In this document: in pieces, positions 11,039-22,521 of the stretch
Layout: the number at the start of each line of letters is the position of its first letter
How positions within the stretch are numbered: position 1 is the stretch's first letter
NCBI GenBank assembly: GCA_021399445.1
Contig: JAJTUQ010000011.1
Location: forward strand, 248,001 to 312,000
Source: Xylogone sp. PMI_703
Lineage: Eukaryota; Ascomycota; Leotiomycetes
Reading direction: 5' to 3'
DNA length: 64,000 nucleotides
Program-made: the position numbers and the translations under genes
The notes under the pieces: generated by a model
Databases searched by the model: none
Seen by the model: the letters and a program-made list of their open reading frames with translations, nothing else
What the model was told of the DNA's origin: nothing

Positions 11039-12175
11039 ATGACAGACGCATATAAACAGGCACTCTGGGAATCCACTCATCCGCCAACATTAACACAATC
11101 GCGCGACGAACGGACAGATGTGCCCCCGATTCAAGAAGCTGACCGTGCGCGATATCAGAAATGGCTTGAGTCAAGTGGATTCCCGGCTGCTTCCAACCCA
11201 GCCATGTGGGAAGCTATTTGCACCAACTGGGTCAGCTTCCTCTCAGCTACGAGTTTTAAGCCGAAAGCGGCGCTGGCGCCTTGTCGCAAGGTTATCCGCT
11301 GGGGGCCTCGAGAGTTAGAATCTCCAGACGATGAAGCTAAACGGTTCAAGCAAGATCGAAGAACGCGTCGATGTATCCAAGCGGCGGGGTGGCTGGCGCT
11401 TGACCAGCTGGAAGTTCTCGCAGAGCGGTGGCCGGCTGTTTTTCGCACGATGGTCAACCAAGGAGGATTGCCCTCGGAGACAGGGCCTTTCGAAAGCTGG
11501 GCAGCCAAGATTAACCTTGCAAAGCGTCGGCGAGGAAATTCGGTCCTCCTGGGACTGGTGTGCTTCCTGGTGTACTCATATGAGGCAGGCACGCTTGAGG
11601 AGATGGGGTTGCACCTCAGCGAGGACATGCAAGACAGCATCTTAGATGTCATGCAGGCGGAAATGTATTTTGGACCCATCAACCAGAGCATTGAACGGGA
11701 AGACGGACCCATGGAAGCAGCGGTTGTGCGGCTCCTGGGGGAGCTGATCACAGATGCACATGCTACGTTCCAGACAAACGCACTCCTGTGGTGGGTGGGG
11801 ATTCTGGTGCAGTCGTCACTTCATGGTGGGCCGGATGATTACATTAGTCGGGGACAATTTACGTTTAACGTTCTCACGATGGATATGGACATCAAGGAAC
11901 GACTTGAAGCAATCCTGCACTATGCGAAGGTGATCGTGCTCGACCATGCCATGCACACATGGGAAGTAGACGTGGGATACGTGGACGAAGTGCATTTAAG
12001 CATGGCTTCCTTGGATGTTGAGTGGATTAACGCAGATTCGGACGAGCGGCCCCGAGTAGAGACGGAGAGACGCAGATGCGAGTCGATAGCATGGGAGTCG
12101 TTGAGCAAACATGTCGAAGCACAAAGACAAGTGATCTTGGGCGATCGTGGCAAGACGGTGGTCAAGGAGGTGTGA
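11039..12175 (+). CDS. Hypothetical protein, 378 aa, single exon
   Basis: One long uninterrupted frame with clearly higher GC than the surrounding AT-rich DNA and coherent third-position use, starting at ATG 11039 and ending TGA. No signal peptide or obvious membrane helix is evident. The protein is mixed acidic/basic, rich in Trp and Leu, with a basic patch (KRFKQDRRTRR, about residues 102-112) and a predicted helical middle. I do not recognise any domain. It starts 150 bp after the right end of the pogo-type element, so its promoter lies next to or inside that junction. Base composition unlike its neighbours suggests either strong constraint or a different origin. The opposite-strand frame over the same interval is probably only a shadow. 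Confidence 0.65.
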   Translation: MTDAYKQALWESTHPPTLTQSRDERTDVPPIQEADRARYQKWLESSGFPAASNPAMWEAICTNWVSFLSATSFKPKAALAPCRKVIRWGPRELESPDDEAKRFKQDRRTRRCIQAAGWLALDQLEVLAERWPAVFRTMVNQGGLPSETGPFESWAAKINLAKRRRGNSVLLGLVCFLVYSYEAGTLEEMGLHLSEDMQDSILDVMQAEMYFGPINQSIEREDGPMEAAVVRLLGELITDAHATFQTNALLWWVGILVQSSLHGGPDDYISRGQFTFNVLTMDMDIKERLEAILHYAKVIVLDHAMHTWEVDVGYVDEVHLSMASLDVEWINADSDERPRVETERRRCESIAWESLSKHVEAQRQVILGDRGKTVVKEV

Positions 12176-12272
12176 GTGTTGTTAAAGCGGGACTAGTGAG
12201 AACTTCAAATATAGAAGCTAGGGCGAGAGAAAGAAGCTAAAAGGTTTGACCTCTTTTTTTATTTTTTATTTT

Positions 12273-12524
12273 TTATTGATAAGACCGTTTCCGGATAGTA
12301 ACTGACAAGAAAGCAGGGAAAGAGAGAGCTGGGAAGAGCATTTTAATAATGGGGATCCAAATCCATGCTGTTAACAGCCAAAACATGTTGAGGTGGTGAA
12401 CTGGGACAACTATGTATGGTAACCCAGAGGCTTTAGCGCTACGAATATTGGATCGTAAATTTCTGACGAGGAATAAGCAGTAGAGAGCTGATAATGTAAG
12501 AACAATGGGCATTAACTGCGCCAT
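12273..12524 (-). pseudogene. Cytochrome P450 N-terminal stub
   Basis: From the ATG at 12524 the minus strand encodes 83 residues with an N-terminal hydrophobic segment (MAQLMPIVLTLSALYCLFLV) followed by NIRSAKASGLPYIVVPVHHLNMFWLLT. That is characteristic of the N-terminal region of many fungal cluster P450s (SGLPY-VVP-N-W). The frame ends within 40 residues and nothing of the I-helix, ExxR or heme-Cys region follows, only an A/T-rich run near 12252-12280. About 85% of the enzyme is missing. It is adjacent to the NRPS remnant. Confidence 0.7.
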
Positions 12525-12629
12525 GATGTCGATATCGTCCTGTGTAAGGTGGATTGGGTTGAAAGGGTGAGTAACCTTCCTATCGTATATAGCGGCTTTG
12601 CCTCTGCCTGTCGCAGAATCGACGCACAA

Positions 12630-13591
12630 TTTTAGAGAGCACCAAATGATTGAGAGTGGTAAAAGCTGGATTGCCCAAAAAATCTGACTTCTTCACCTTG
12701 CTCACTATGTGGGTACAAAAGCAGCATGGCGAGTTCCCAAGTTAATGCTAAGAATTCCGCCCCACCAGCACCCTTTGAAATTTACGGCTAGTATAACATT
12801 CATAATGACCGGTTTCCGGTATGCCTTGCTACATCCGTTGCGTGTCCCTGCTGTTTGATCGACGAGGACAAGGATAAGTACATAAGCATTAATGCTCAGG
12901 GCATACAGCTAGCCATTAGTGGTATTAATGTCAGCATTAGCAACCACCACTGAATCCTTGAAGGCGTAATACGAACAGCTTACATAGCTATCAGCCAAGG
13001 CAATTAATTTATGAGCTATTTCCGTATCCGCCCACACAGCTACTCCACCAGTACACGGAAATCCAGGGTAATCAACTAAAATTATCTTTTTGAATCTCAA
13101 GTACCGCATATTAGTTATCACTCATAGTTTTGGATATTATACGCGCAGTTAGATGATCAGTTAAGAAGTATGAATATGACATCACTATTGGTGAGCGTTG
13201 CAAACCTCAAGAGCGAGGACCCAGGCGGAGGACCCATGGAATCACGGCATTGTCTTTGTAACTATGTAGGTATAAAAAGCTATATCCGATCATGGCCTTG
13301 CTTAGCGTAACGAATAGGTAACACCTGCTTCGTAGGAACCTCAATCTTTGACATCGCATTTCTCAAGATCGCGTTTATCAAGACAAGTGCTGGCATCGAA
13401 CTAACTGACTATATCTACACTTCTTCTTAAGTAGTTGATTGTGTTTTTTGGAATACGGCTCACCCAGTTGTCCATATATAGCGTTTCTTCGCTATTTGAG
13501 TGCAGGGTTATTCACTTTGTGATGGGACTGCACTATTTGGACATCACTTACCAATCTCTCAGCCTTTATCTCTTTTGCGCCTTGTTCCAGT
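12630..13591. other. Intergenic, upstream of the NRPS remnant
   Basis: No supported gene. The reading frame at 12909-13121 (minus) has no features. A PYF-type leader with TATAA-like AT tracts precedes 13592, but no specific promoter element can be assigned. Confidence 0.4.
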
Positions 13592-16500
13592 ATGGGTTCT
13601 CATACAATGCTTGTGCACAAGCTCTTCGAAGAGCGCGCCAGGGAATCCCCAAACTCGCCAGCGATACAATTCGAGAATGAAGATCCACTGAGTATATCTA
13701 GTCTCAATAGGATGGCAGAACAAATTGCCGTTGCCCTCCCGGCCGAACGTAACTCTTGTGTGGCGATTTACCTGCCACGCTCGACAGTCATGGTGGGTTA
13801 TATGCTTGCTGTGCAAAAACGTGAAGCGGCATACATTGTCCTAGATCCAGATCATCCTCTCGAGCGAACTCTATCCATCGTCCAGGAGGTTGGTGTAAAG
13901 TTTATTCTTCACAATAGAAGTTTCATGTTGCCTGATCTCTTGACTCCTACCAAGATATACTCAAAACTGTATTTGAGCGAACTACAGACTTCTGGAGACT
14001 CGGTCTGTCTACCACCACTCGATAACGATGCGGATCTGCCAGCACACATTATTTATACATCAGGCTCTACTGGCCGCCCAAAAGGCGTGCTGTGTACACA
14101 TTCTTCCATTTGTGCCGGGTTAAGAACCACGATTTTAGATAGTAAATCAAAGTGACTTCTCTTTTTCAACCCTGCAGCTTCTGTGTCCCAATGGACTATT
14201 TGGACCTGCTTGATCCTCGGACCCTACTTATGTCTCGCATCCAAGGATCGTTTGTTGACAGCCCTCGATGATGTCATTAATGGGATGAGTATCGATACTC
14301 TAAGCATAAACCCTACAGCAAGTTTTCTCATTCATCCGAATAAGGTTCCTGGATTGAAGAAAGTGTTCTTGACCGGCGAGAGGACATCGGATTCTGTAAT
14401 CGAAAGATGGGCAGGGAAAATAAAGCTGCAGAACAAATATGGCATGAGTAAATGTCCAGTTGTTGACTTTTCTTGTCTCTTATCGCCTGGTAGCGATCCT
14501 CGCTGTATCGGAAAGCCTGTAGGAATGACAACCTTAATCCTATCCGAAGACCAAACTGTACCAACAGAAAAAGGTGGGGTTGGTGAGTTGTACCTCGTAG
14601 GCCCTCAGCTTACGCGGGGCTACCTCAACGCACCAGAAGCAACAAAATCAAAATAGGTTACTATTTCAACATCAGATGGAGAAGTTCGGGCATTACGCAC
14701 TGGCGACTTAACAAGGCATAACGACGATGGCACAATAAGCATAATCGGTCGAGCTGATAACCAGGTCAACATTAGTGGCCAAAGGGTTGAACCAGAAGAG
14801 GTGGCCTTCCATTTAAAAAGAGTTCCCTCAGTAGCAAACTGTACAGTGTTTGGTGCTACCATGAATAGCTCGATGGCGTTGGTGGCATACATTGTACTTT
14901 CAAAGGATATAGCACAGTCATCCACGTTTTCAGATCTGGTCCAATATATGCACCAGTATCTAAGCAAGAGGATTCCGCTGCACATGGTCCCAAATTACTG
15001 GCGTCGTGTGGATGAGCTTCCACTTCTTAATGCAAGAGGCAAGATGGATCTGTTGCGAATGCATACCCAAGCAGAGGAATTAGGCCCATCTGGGTTGATC
15101 TCGGAGCTCCACCAGCCACATGAAACGGCATCCCAAAGCGGATCTGGGAACAGAGCTATTCTGTATAGAATTGTGGCTCAGATCCTGGGCCTTCCTCTAA
15201 ATTTTGTTGACGACAAGGAATCTTTTCTAAACCTCGGTGGGACGTCGTTGTTGGCACTTCAGGTGATCTATAAACTTCGCAAAGAAGGACTTACAATCGA
15301 ACCAGGCGATCTACTACTCGCTCCTAGTCTCGTCAACATTAGTATCAAGCCTGCAAAAGAAAATCCAACAGCGAAGGAGCCCCCAGTGCAAATTTCACCT
15401 TTTTCCCTGATTGCAAATCAGCATATTCAGCAACAAGTCTCAGCAAAGGAGGGAGTTTTGGACGCATATCCTCTAACACCAGCCCAAAGATATATGATTG
15501 ATGGTACCCTAAAAGGAGAACTCGGCTATCTCTCTCAAGAAGTATGGTCACTGGAGAACGTTGATATTTCTAAACTTAAGATGGCTTTTCAAACTGTTTT
15601 CAGCAATAACAATATTCTTCGAAGTTCTGTCATATTAGAAGGTGAGAGCCTAATCCAGGTTATCTTTGGAGACATGGAGCTACCTTGGGAAGATCAAGAA
15701 GAAGAGCTGGAAACTTTCTTGGCTCAAGATTACAACAAGCAAGTTCGGTTTAAGAAGCCACTCATTAGGATTACAAATGTCAAAAACCAGTACCTAGCGG
15801 TAACGATGCATCATTTGATTTTCGATTTTTGATCTCAGCCTTTCATATACCAAGATGTTACTCGAGCCTACCATGGACTAGCCCTAGAATCGCGACCGCC
15901 GTTCAAAAACTTTATTTCATGGACACAGAAGCTTAAGTATAGTGATGCAATGGCATTCTGAGGTCAATATGCACAAGGCTTCCGACCAACTATCCTAACA
16001 CCGTCCCGAACTCCAGCGATGTGCGATATCCACCAAACTATCAATACAGATTTTATCAAAGCTGCACGGTCCTTAAACATTACACCTGCAACATTTATTT
16101 ATGCTTCATTTGCAATTCTTTTGTCACAAAGCTTAGCACAAACGACAGTTACGTTCCTGATATTGTGCTCAAATCGTGACATCTCAGTCGATGGTATCGA
16201 GCGGATGTACGGTCCATCATTCAACGGGGTTCCTATTTCTGTCGGACTAGGTTCCGATAGAACCATTAGAGAACTGTGTGCCAAATTACAGCAAGATAGC
16301 GTGTACGTGTCTAAGTTTTCGCAGCACCTCGTCGAAAGTGCAGGTAAAACAGGAGACATCACGCCTCCACCATTTGACTCAATGGTTAACATTCTGCTAC
16401 AACCTCCTATAGAAGCTAAAGAAGAAGATACTGAAGATCGAGATCAAAGCTACACACTGTTCAAGAAAGTCAAAGAGCGTAGTGTTCATTCGGGGGTGAA

Positions 16501-16669
16501 TAAGTTGATTCTTAGAGAAGAACCTAGGAACACGTTCACCTTATATCTCGAGTCTGCAATGGAAGAGACAAAGGCACATGCATTTTTGAAGCAACTGTTG
16601 TTCTTGATAGAAGAAATCTCTCGAGATGGGAACACAAGGATAGGAGAACTAAGACAACAGGCTGATTGA
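13592..16669 (+). pseudogene. NRPS (A-T-C), one frame with four stop codons
   Basis: A single intronless frame of 1,026 codons encodes an adenylation domain (IIYTSGSTGRPKGV core A3, GELYLVGPQLTRGYLN A6, RTGDL A7, a GRADNQVNISGQRVEPEEV A8 region and an NARGKMDLL A10-like end). It continues with a thiolation domain (NLGGTSLLAL, with the phosphopantetheine Ser) and a condensation domain with HHLIFDF (HHxxxD). The last part matches the C-terminal half of C domains. Stop codons occur at 14153 (TGA), 14654 (TAG), 15830 (TGA) and 15959 (TGA) without any shift of frame. The last two sit where Trp is expected (HHLIFDF-stop-SQP; AMAF-stop-GQY), as if TGG had become TGA. Such a protein would activate an amino acid, tether it and condense it; now it cannot be made in full. 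No N-terminal C or terminal release domain is visible. Confidence 0.88.
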
Positions 16670-17519
16670 AACGTATTGAATCAGGAGATGGAGATGAAAT
16701 CCTGTAGCATAATCATAAGTTTTAGTATATCATAATTAGCTATGAACGATGAATAAAAGATCAATTACATTGCTATTTCCTCTCTGAAATGTGGGGGTTT
16801 CCTTCGCTTGGGGGGCTGGGAACAAAACTTTCGTTGTCGATGGGCGTTAGTGGGGCTATTTATTGTGCTCCAATAATTGTATTTCTGCATATTAACAGTT
16901 ACAATATTTACCCTGTATGACTTATACCAATTTTATGAAAAGTACAACAAGGTTACCATCGATGTCTAATGAGTCCCAAAAGGTGACAAATATACGGTAT
17001 GCGCGCCGCGAGAAAGCAAGAGGCTCTCACAGATCCTACTGTAGTAAAAGGAACAAGCTCAGCAAGTTAAAAGCAATCTAGAACTTAATAGCATTTCATC
17101 TATGATTGTAAGGTTGCAAGACATAGTCAACATAGCAAAAGGCTGCATTGTCAAGTAACCACTAGCTGTAGTGCCTTTCTATGCGGAGATATCTTAACCA
17201 GATAGTTTTTCTTTTCGAGACTCCAAAAGACTATGAGACAATGATAAGAGGAAGTGATGGCTCTGAAGCTGTGGGGCTTGATATTAAGTCGCAATTTCAC
17301 GGAAATGCAGACGACAGTACTAATAATACCCAACATCAATTTAAAAGACCTAGGGTCAATATTGAAGTCAAAAGGGACATGAACCTGCTAACGACCGGCC
17401 GAGCTTAAACTCCAGTGGAGAACTCCATACAACGATCGAAAGCTTCCTCCAGCAACCAGCACCCCCAGCTTATACCTCCATATCCCCCTGCTGTATTAGG
17501 GCACATCGAGAAATCAGAG
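16670..17519. other. Intergenic, nothing recognised
   Basis: AT-rich spacer of about 850 bp between the NRPS remnant and the small secreted protein. Short frames at 17151-17408 have no supporting features. Confidence 0.45.
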
Positions 17520-17744
17520 TCATAGAGTACAGATGATACCAGAACCGCCACCAAACTCCGTATTATCAAAAGTGCCGACAAATTGATGACCAGCGCAGCA
17601 ATTATTGCCATTCCAACCAACATTACAATCACCTTGAGCACAAGTACCAGCACAACAAACACCAGCGTCACCGACACTTTGACATTGACCTTGTACCATC
17701 ACCGCTCCAGCAAGAGCAGTGACGAGGGCGATGAAGGTCTTCAT
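17520..17744 (-). CDS. Small secreted cysteine-rich protein 1, 74 aa
   Basis: Single-exon gene on the minus strand, ATG at 17744. Residues 1-19 form a textbook signal peptide (MKTFIALVTALAGAVMVQG). The mature part of 55 residues has eight cysteines in the order C, CC, C, C, CC, C with spacings 8, 3, 4, 8 and 21, and a Gly-rich tail (FGGGSG). No Kex2 site is seen. Size, cysteine count and secretion signal fit the general description of fungal effector candidates or small antimicrobial proteins. I do not recognise a family, and function is inferred only from type. The second half of the gene's upstream region has a direct repeat (TTGATGTTAAAATT twice near 17749 and 17799). Confidence 0.75.
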   Translation of the reverse strand: MKTFIALVTALAGAVMVQGQCQSVGDAGVCCAGTCAQGDCNVGWNGNNCCAGHQFVGTFDNTEFGGGSGIICTL

Positions 17745-19621
17745 AGCTGTTGATGTTAAAATTCAATAATAGTCGGAGAGGAAGATAATATCTATCAACT
17801 TGATGTTAAAATTTAAATGATAAAAGTCGGAGAGGAATATCATACTTATCAACTTGATAACCCAGCTAAAAAGGGAAGGCGTTGATCGAGTGATATTGCA
17901 GATGAATCTTGCTAGAGTATTCCTGCTTTATAGTCCTGAATTTGGGAAATCAAGGTATATCTAGAATGGCTATCCCATAGTAAGTTACCTCTCCCTTAGG
18001 TGAGTAAGTAATAAAGGCCGTTTTCGAGAGAAATTGCTCTTCTCAGTTTGGTCAAAGATCCAGGGTGTCGTAGACTTGTTTAGGAAATTAATGCTGCAAT
18101 ATCTAGGTATCCATAGGATGGTAGCTTCATGTCTACCGTGTAAGCACTTAGATGCACCCACCTTTCCGTGTATATGATAGGGTAGTTATGTCCGATGGAA
18201 ACTAGCCATACTGGTAAAGATACTGTATTAATTAGAAGAAAAGGTATAGAGAGAAGCTGCAGAGTAAGCATAGGCACCTTGATAAGTTACGGTGGCTGCG
18301 GGCCCTAGTCCAGGAAGAGAGTTATCCGAGTGTTCCACTCCTTCCTCATTCGTGTTGCTTAGTCTACTGTACCTCTCTCATCTCACCCGTGTCATAAATT
18401 AATGGCAACCAAAACTATGATACATCGGTCCATGGAGCAGGATTATGGAGCAGGATTTCTAAGGCAACAGACATTGACATAATCCCAGAACGACCGAGGC
18501 CACTGCCAATAACCTCAGTCTTGCGAGGTCGATCGATGGACGGCCTTTGGCTTGCCACTTTCTATCTTTTCGATCATCGAAGCCATTACGGAAAGGTTTC
18601 TTACTAGGAGACCCGACATTCCCAGGTGCAAGCATTCGCCCGTTGCGTGAGTAATAATATGGAAAACCTGTTATTCACTTAAAGAAACGGAAGTAATTCG
18701 CCGGAAGAGATCAAAGCATCGGGAAGGTATCTAATTCGTGTTCGATACAGAGAAGAGAAGCTTATAGTTCAGCTATACTCGCTCTAGAACAATACGATAG
18801 GTAGTGTTATGGCATTGTCGAGGGAACGTGCAAGAGCAGATGCAAGGCAATATAATTGAGCTTGACTAATATATACAAATTGGTGTATTGTAGCCATGTT
18901 AAGTTATAATAATAATTATAGCAATTGGTGTATTGTATGTGCGTATGAGCAGTTATCAGGGGTTTTGGTAGCACAGAGTGAAGAGAGGTCAGGCGATAAC
19001 TAGAATACTGGAGTAGAGGTTGATACCTAGGTAACAGCGATTTAACAATGTATATTCAATAACTAAGGCTTGGGATATAATACAAATGGATCTCTGAACT
19101 CCCTAAATTCGGGTGGGAGCCACTGCCTTTATAGCTGTAGCACCCCCGGTAGTAAGCCGTACGTGTATGGTGGCTGGACGGCCGTTGCCGCCTTCCCCAC
19201 CATGTTGGTTTTTCGTGCTCTGACAGGGCCGGAACATAAATATTTCGTAGATGTAAATCAGCGAAACTAACCTCGTTTAATTCAGCCACTAATCGGTAAC
19301 ATTTCAAGGATGAGCTGTATCCTCTTATTCGATCTATTCTGTAAGTTATCACTGTAACATTATTTCTAGGGCCTAACTCAAATGTTCCTCGGATGGAGAA
19401 CTAGACGATAGGCTCGCGTTTGCTTTATAAAATAGACACGGAAGGAAGAGTAATGTGAAAATCTGTATTTGCACTCCCATTAACTAGCCAAAGATGATAA
19501 TCTTACTTTGTTGGTCTCGATGTACTCTATTGGAGTGTCCTCTCTCACCATTGTAGTTGCTAAACTGTATAACATCTCTATATTGCGGAATGGTTGCTCT
19601 ATGGGATAAGAGGTATAAGGA
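17745..19621. other. Intergenic, 1.9 kb
   Basis: No supported gene. Visible structure is limited to the short duplicated motif upstream of the secreted protein and a direct repeat of CAATTGGTGTATTGTA near 18877 and 18920. Reading frames at 18080-18277 and 19056-19352 lack motifs and codon signal. Confidence 0.45.
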
Positions 19622-21307
19622 TCAATCATATAGCCAAATTGTATCCTTAAACTCAGCTCGTCGCTCTATGATAACTCGAATATCCGACATTGGCTTCAAC
19701 ACGCTAGGGAGCCTGGTCATATGCTTTTTGGGTAAACTCCAGACGCCGTGCATTGGTCGTACCGTAAAACCAATGAAGAGCGGAACCGCAAATGCCATGA
19801 TCTCGGTAAAAGCGAAATGCCGTCCTGGACATAGTGTGGATCCTCCTCCGAAAGTACGAAAGCCTGTTCGCCGGCGGTATTTGAGATCTTCGTGTTCTTT
19901 GCCCAGGAAACGCCGTGGTTGAAACTCCTGGTTTAGATCCCCAGATGCTAGAGTCTGCGTGCATAACCGATCCCGGAATCTCAATAATGCCGCCTTTTTT
20001 TAAGAGATACCTGCTGTTGATAACCGTATCCTCGAGGACATAACGGTTACTTGTGACCCCATTACCTATTATCCGCAGGACCTCCCGATACGTCGACATT
20101 AAAACAGGACAATTCTTTGACAGCTGAGCAATATCCAGCTTGCATGTCGCATATAAGTGAGATCTTTCTTCAGAATCTTCCTGCATCGGCTCAACAAAAA
20201 GTTGGAGTAGCTCCTTCCTGATTTCCGCTAATAAGTCTGGTGATGAGAAGACGTAGCAGAGGAGCCAGAAACTAGCCGGTACCACGTTGAAAAGCACAGC
20301 AGTAAGCTCGCCTATGTCAGATCGTGCTCTCGACTCGTCAGATAATCCATACGTTCTTGCCAGTTTTGACTTTGCCTTTGCAAAATCCGATGCTACGGCA
20401 AGTCCTTCAGCTTCATAGTATTTCAAGAAAGCCGAAAATAATTTGTTTCTTGCTTGTGAGCCAGCCCTAGCCGTATATTCGGACTTTACGTCCAGAAGCA
20501 GCAGCTTAAGTTGCTCCTCCATATCCCTGAAATGAAACTCGTCAGATATAATGCTCCAACAGGATATAATATCAAACTTACCAAAACGATTTTTCTAATT
20601 CCGGATCAGTTTTAAATGGATTTTTTGGACCCCAAACTGCGAGTGTACTCGACATGGTAAAGATATGCTGGACATAATCATAGAGATTGATGGCAGCATT
20701 AGAGGAACTGTTGATAGAATTTATATAGTTAGACAAAGCTCTCTTAGCCACATTACCCATTTCATCTAAGGAATGTCCCGGACTCAACAACCCATGATGG
20801 ATGTGGTGAAGGTCATTTATATAGTCACTATGCATCCCGTTTCTCATCTTCTCTACATCATGCTTCTCAATTTTGAGGATGCGCTCCGAAACAATAGTCA
20901 AGAATGGCTTGAAACAGAAGGCTTTGACGTTACGTTCAACTTCGGAAACGAGTTCTGGTGAATTCACCACGTACACTCTTGCCTTCAAGACATGAAGAGT
21001 GTAGATTGACGAAGATGAACGGGTCCTAATGGAAATTTAGTCTCAGATACGTGAAATAATTCACAAGAGAGAAAGGACCAAATATTGTGTTTACAAACCG
21101 TAAAATGTTAAAATACTCCACTCCATGTCTGTGCAAGCCGAGAAGGTGCCCGATAATTGGGACGGACTGAGGAATCAGAGGCGGTTCTCGAGGATCATGT
21201 TCTAAACTTAAATAACGAATCAAAGATAGAATTAAAAGGACGATAAAAGAAAAGCTGACGTTGACTACAACTAAGCTGTTAAAGTTGATATAATTCAAAC
21301 TAATCAT
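19622..21307 (-). pseudogene. Cytochrome P450, frameshifted paralogue
   Basis: On the minus strand exons 21307-21099, 21025-20582 and from 20526 onward follow exactly the phase pattern of the intact P450 at 22522-24180 (both introns phase 2). The protein has an N-terminal membrane anchor, a PIIGHLLGLHRHG proline-rich region, the ExxR motif (YREVLRI) and the heme loop RTFGGGSTLCPGRHFAF with the cysteine ligand. A one-base indel in a run of four C bases at 19939-19942 shifts the frame just after SSIWG, so the conserved QEFQPRRF and heme region are read only in another frame. This is a very young lesion, because all active-site residues remain. A sequencing error in the homopolymer is the main alternative. 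The remote resemblance is to fungal P450s annotated as 7-alpha-hydroxylase or prostacyclin-synthase-like. Confidence 0.8.
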
Positions 21308-22521
21308 TTTGTCCTATGGCTTAGTTTCTAAATGTATGAAATCTTGAATGAATGGATCAGAAGTTTGCACGAGAGAGTACCTGATCTTCTGCATTTTGAA
21401 TTCGTTCGTCAGGTATGTGCTTCGCCGCCTCTACTGCTCATTTCTCACTCGTTCATCTCACCACTAAAATGGGAAATCCTTTTGTCGCTCAAAGAGGCAA
21501 AACCTCCAGGACCAAAGAATAAGCATTAATAATCAACTTAACCTAGTCTCTAGGAAAGCTGAGCTCAATAAAATCTATCCTTACTAACCCACCCCCCTTC
21601 TAAATGCTTCAACCTCTCAATGTTTACGCTCGCTGATTTGCTCAAACCCCCGGTTTACAACTACTTCTCCACAAGACATAACCGCAAAGGAAAATAAGGT
21701 CTTTGCAACATTGTGCGAAATCTTACTTTATCCTAGCAATCATCCACCTTTGACCCTTTGTGATGGCAAAGTATTTGGGGGGGGAGAGGGACAGTAATTA
21801 AAACGTCTATGCGCAGAATACATGGTAAGGAATACGCAATGTGGTAGTAAATATGATTTAAAAAACTTGCAAGGTTGATTCAACATCAAGCCAATAGTGA
21901 GCGCAGCTGAGATAATATTTGAGAAGTCAGATGCCCAATCATCAGTTCGGATACGTGATATCAATCAAGGGATATCTTAATGCCGAAGGCACCCGGTTAC
22001 GCCGGATTACAAGAGATGATGCAGCTGGATAGGTGTGAATTTAACAGTGTTGTATGAAAGAAGACTGAAGTACGTAGACAAAAGAAAATCCCGGGATGCT
22101 TGGACATGGAAGCAACGCCTCCTTTAGGCTAATACTCTACTGCAGATAATTTCTCCTGAATAAGCATATAGACTATATTTACTCCATTATTTCCCTATTT
22201 TCACGCCGTACACCCTAGTCACTCTATTTATAGAAATCTATAATTGAAACAGAAGCTAGATGTCAGCAGGTTCTGATAACCTACATGCCTTGTACAGCGA
22301 TACAACGGTTCCACCTACCGCAAAGCTAAAATGAATAGTCTAAGAAAATGTGTCGTATTTTTAATTCCAATTACAGTAGTTTTTAAATTCCATAAGGCTC
22401 TCATCCGTCCAGACGCAAAGCAGTCACCTTGGGAGTTCAAGTGCTCAAAAGTAAAGCTACTAGAGGGCCCAAACCCCAAGCATTTCCGGAGACGCTAGAT
22501 TCAAGAAACTTACACCCAACC
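21308..22521. promoter_or_regulatory. Divergent intergenic region of the P450 pair
   Basis: The two P450 genes are transcribed away from each other over 1.2 kb, the usual arrangement for shared upstream control. No gene is visible inside it. A candidate zinc-cluster site is listed separately at 21994-22004. Confidence 0.5.
21994..22004. promoter_or_regulatory. Candidate Zn2Cys6 site CGG-N5-CCG
   Basis: CGGTTACGCCG is an inverted pair of CGG half-sites separated by five bases, the style of site bound by Gal4-type dimers. It lies between the divergent P450s and within reach of two zinc-cluster regulator genes. Eleven bases can occur by chance, so this is a suggestion only. Confidence 0.3.

Noticed and set aside
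11155..11751. 198-codon minus-strand frame opposite the orphan gene
   Set aside because: It is an antisense shadow; Ser/Arg-rich composition is what the opposite strand of a GC-rich gene gives.
12909..13121. 70-codon minus-strand frame between the P450 stub and the NRPS
   Set aside because: No domain, signal peptide or splice context; AT-rich composition like non-coding DNA.
13592..16669. Programmed stop-codon readthrough or an alternative genetic code for the NRPS
   Set aside because: Other genes in the window use TGA and TAG as normal terminators, and four stops of two types in one gene are more simply nonsense mutations.
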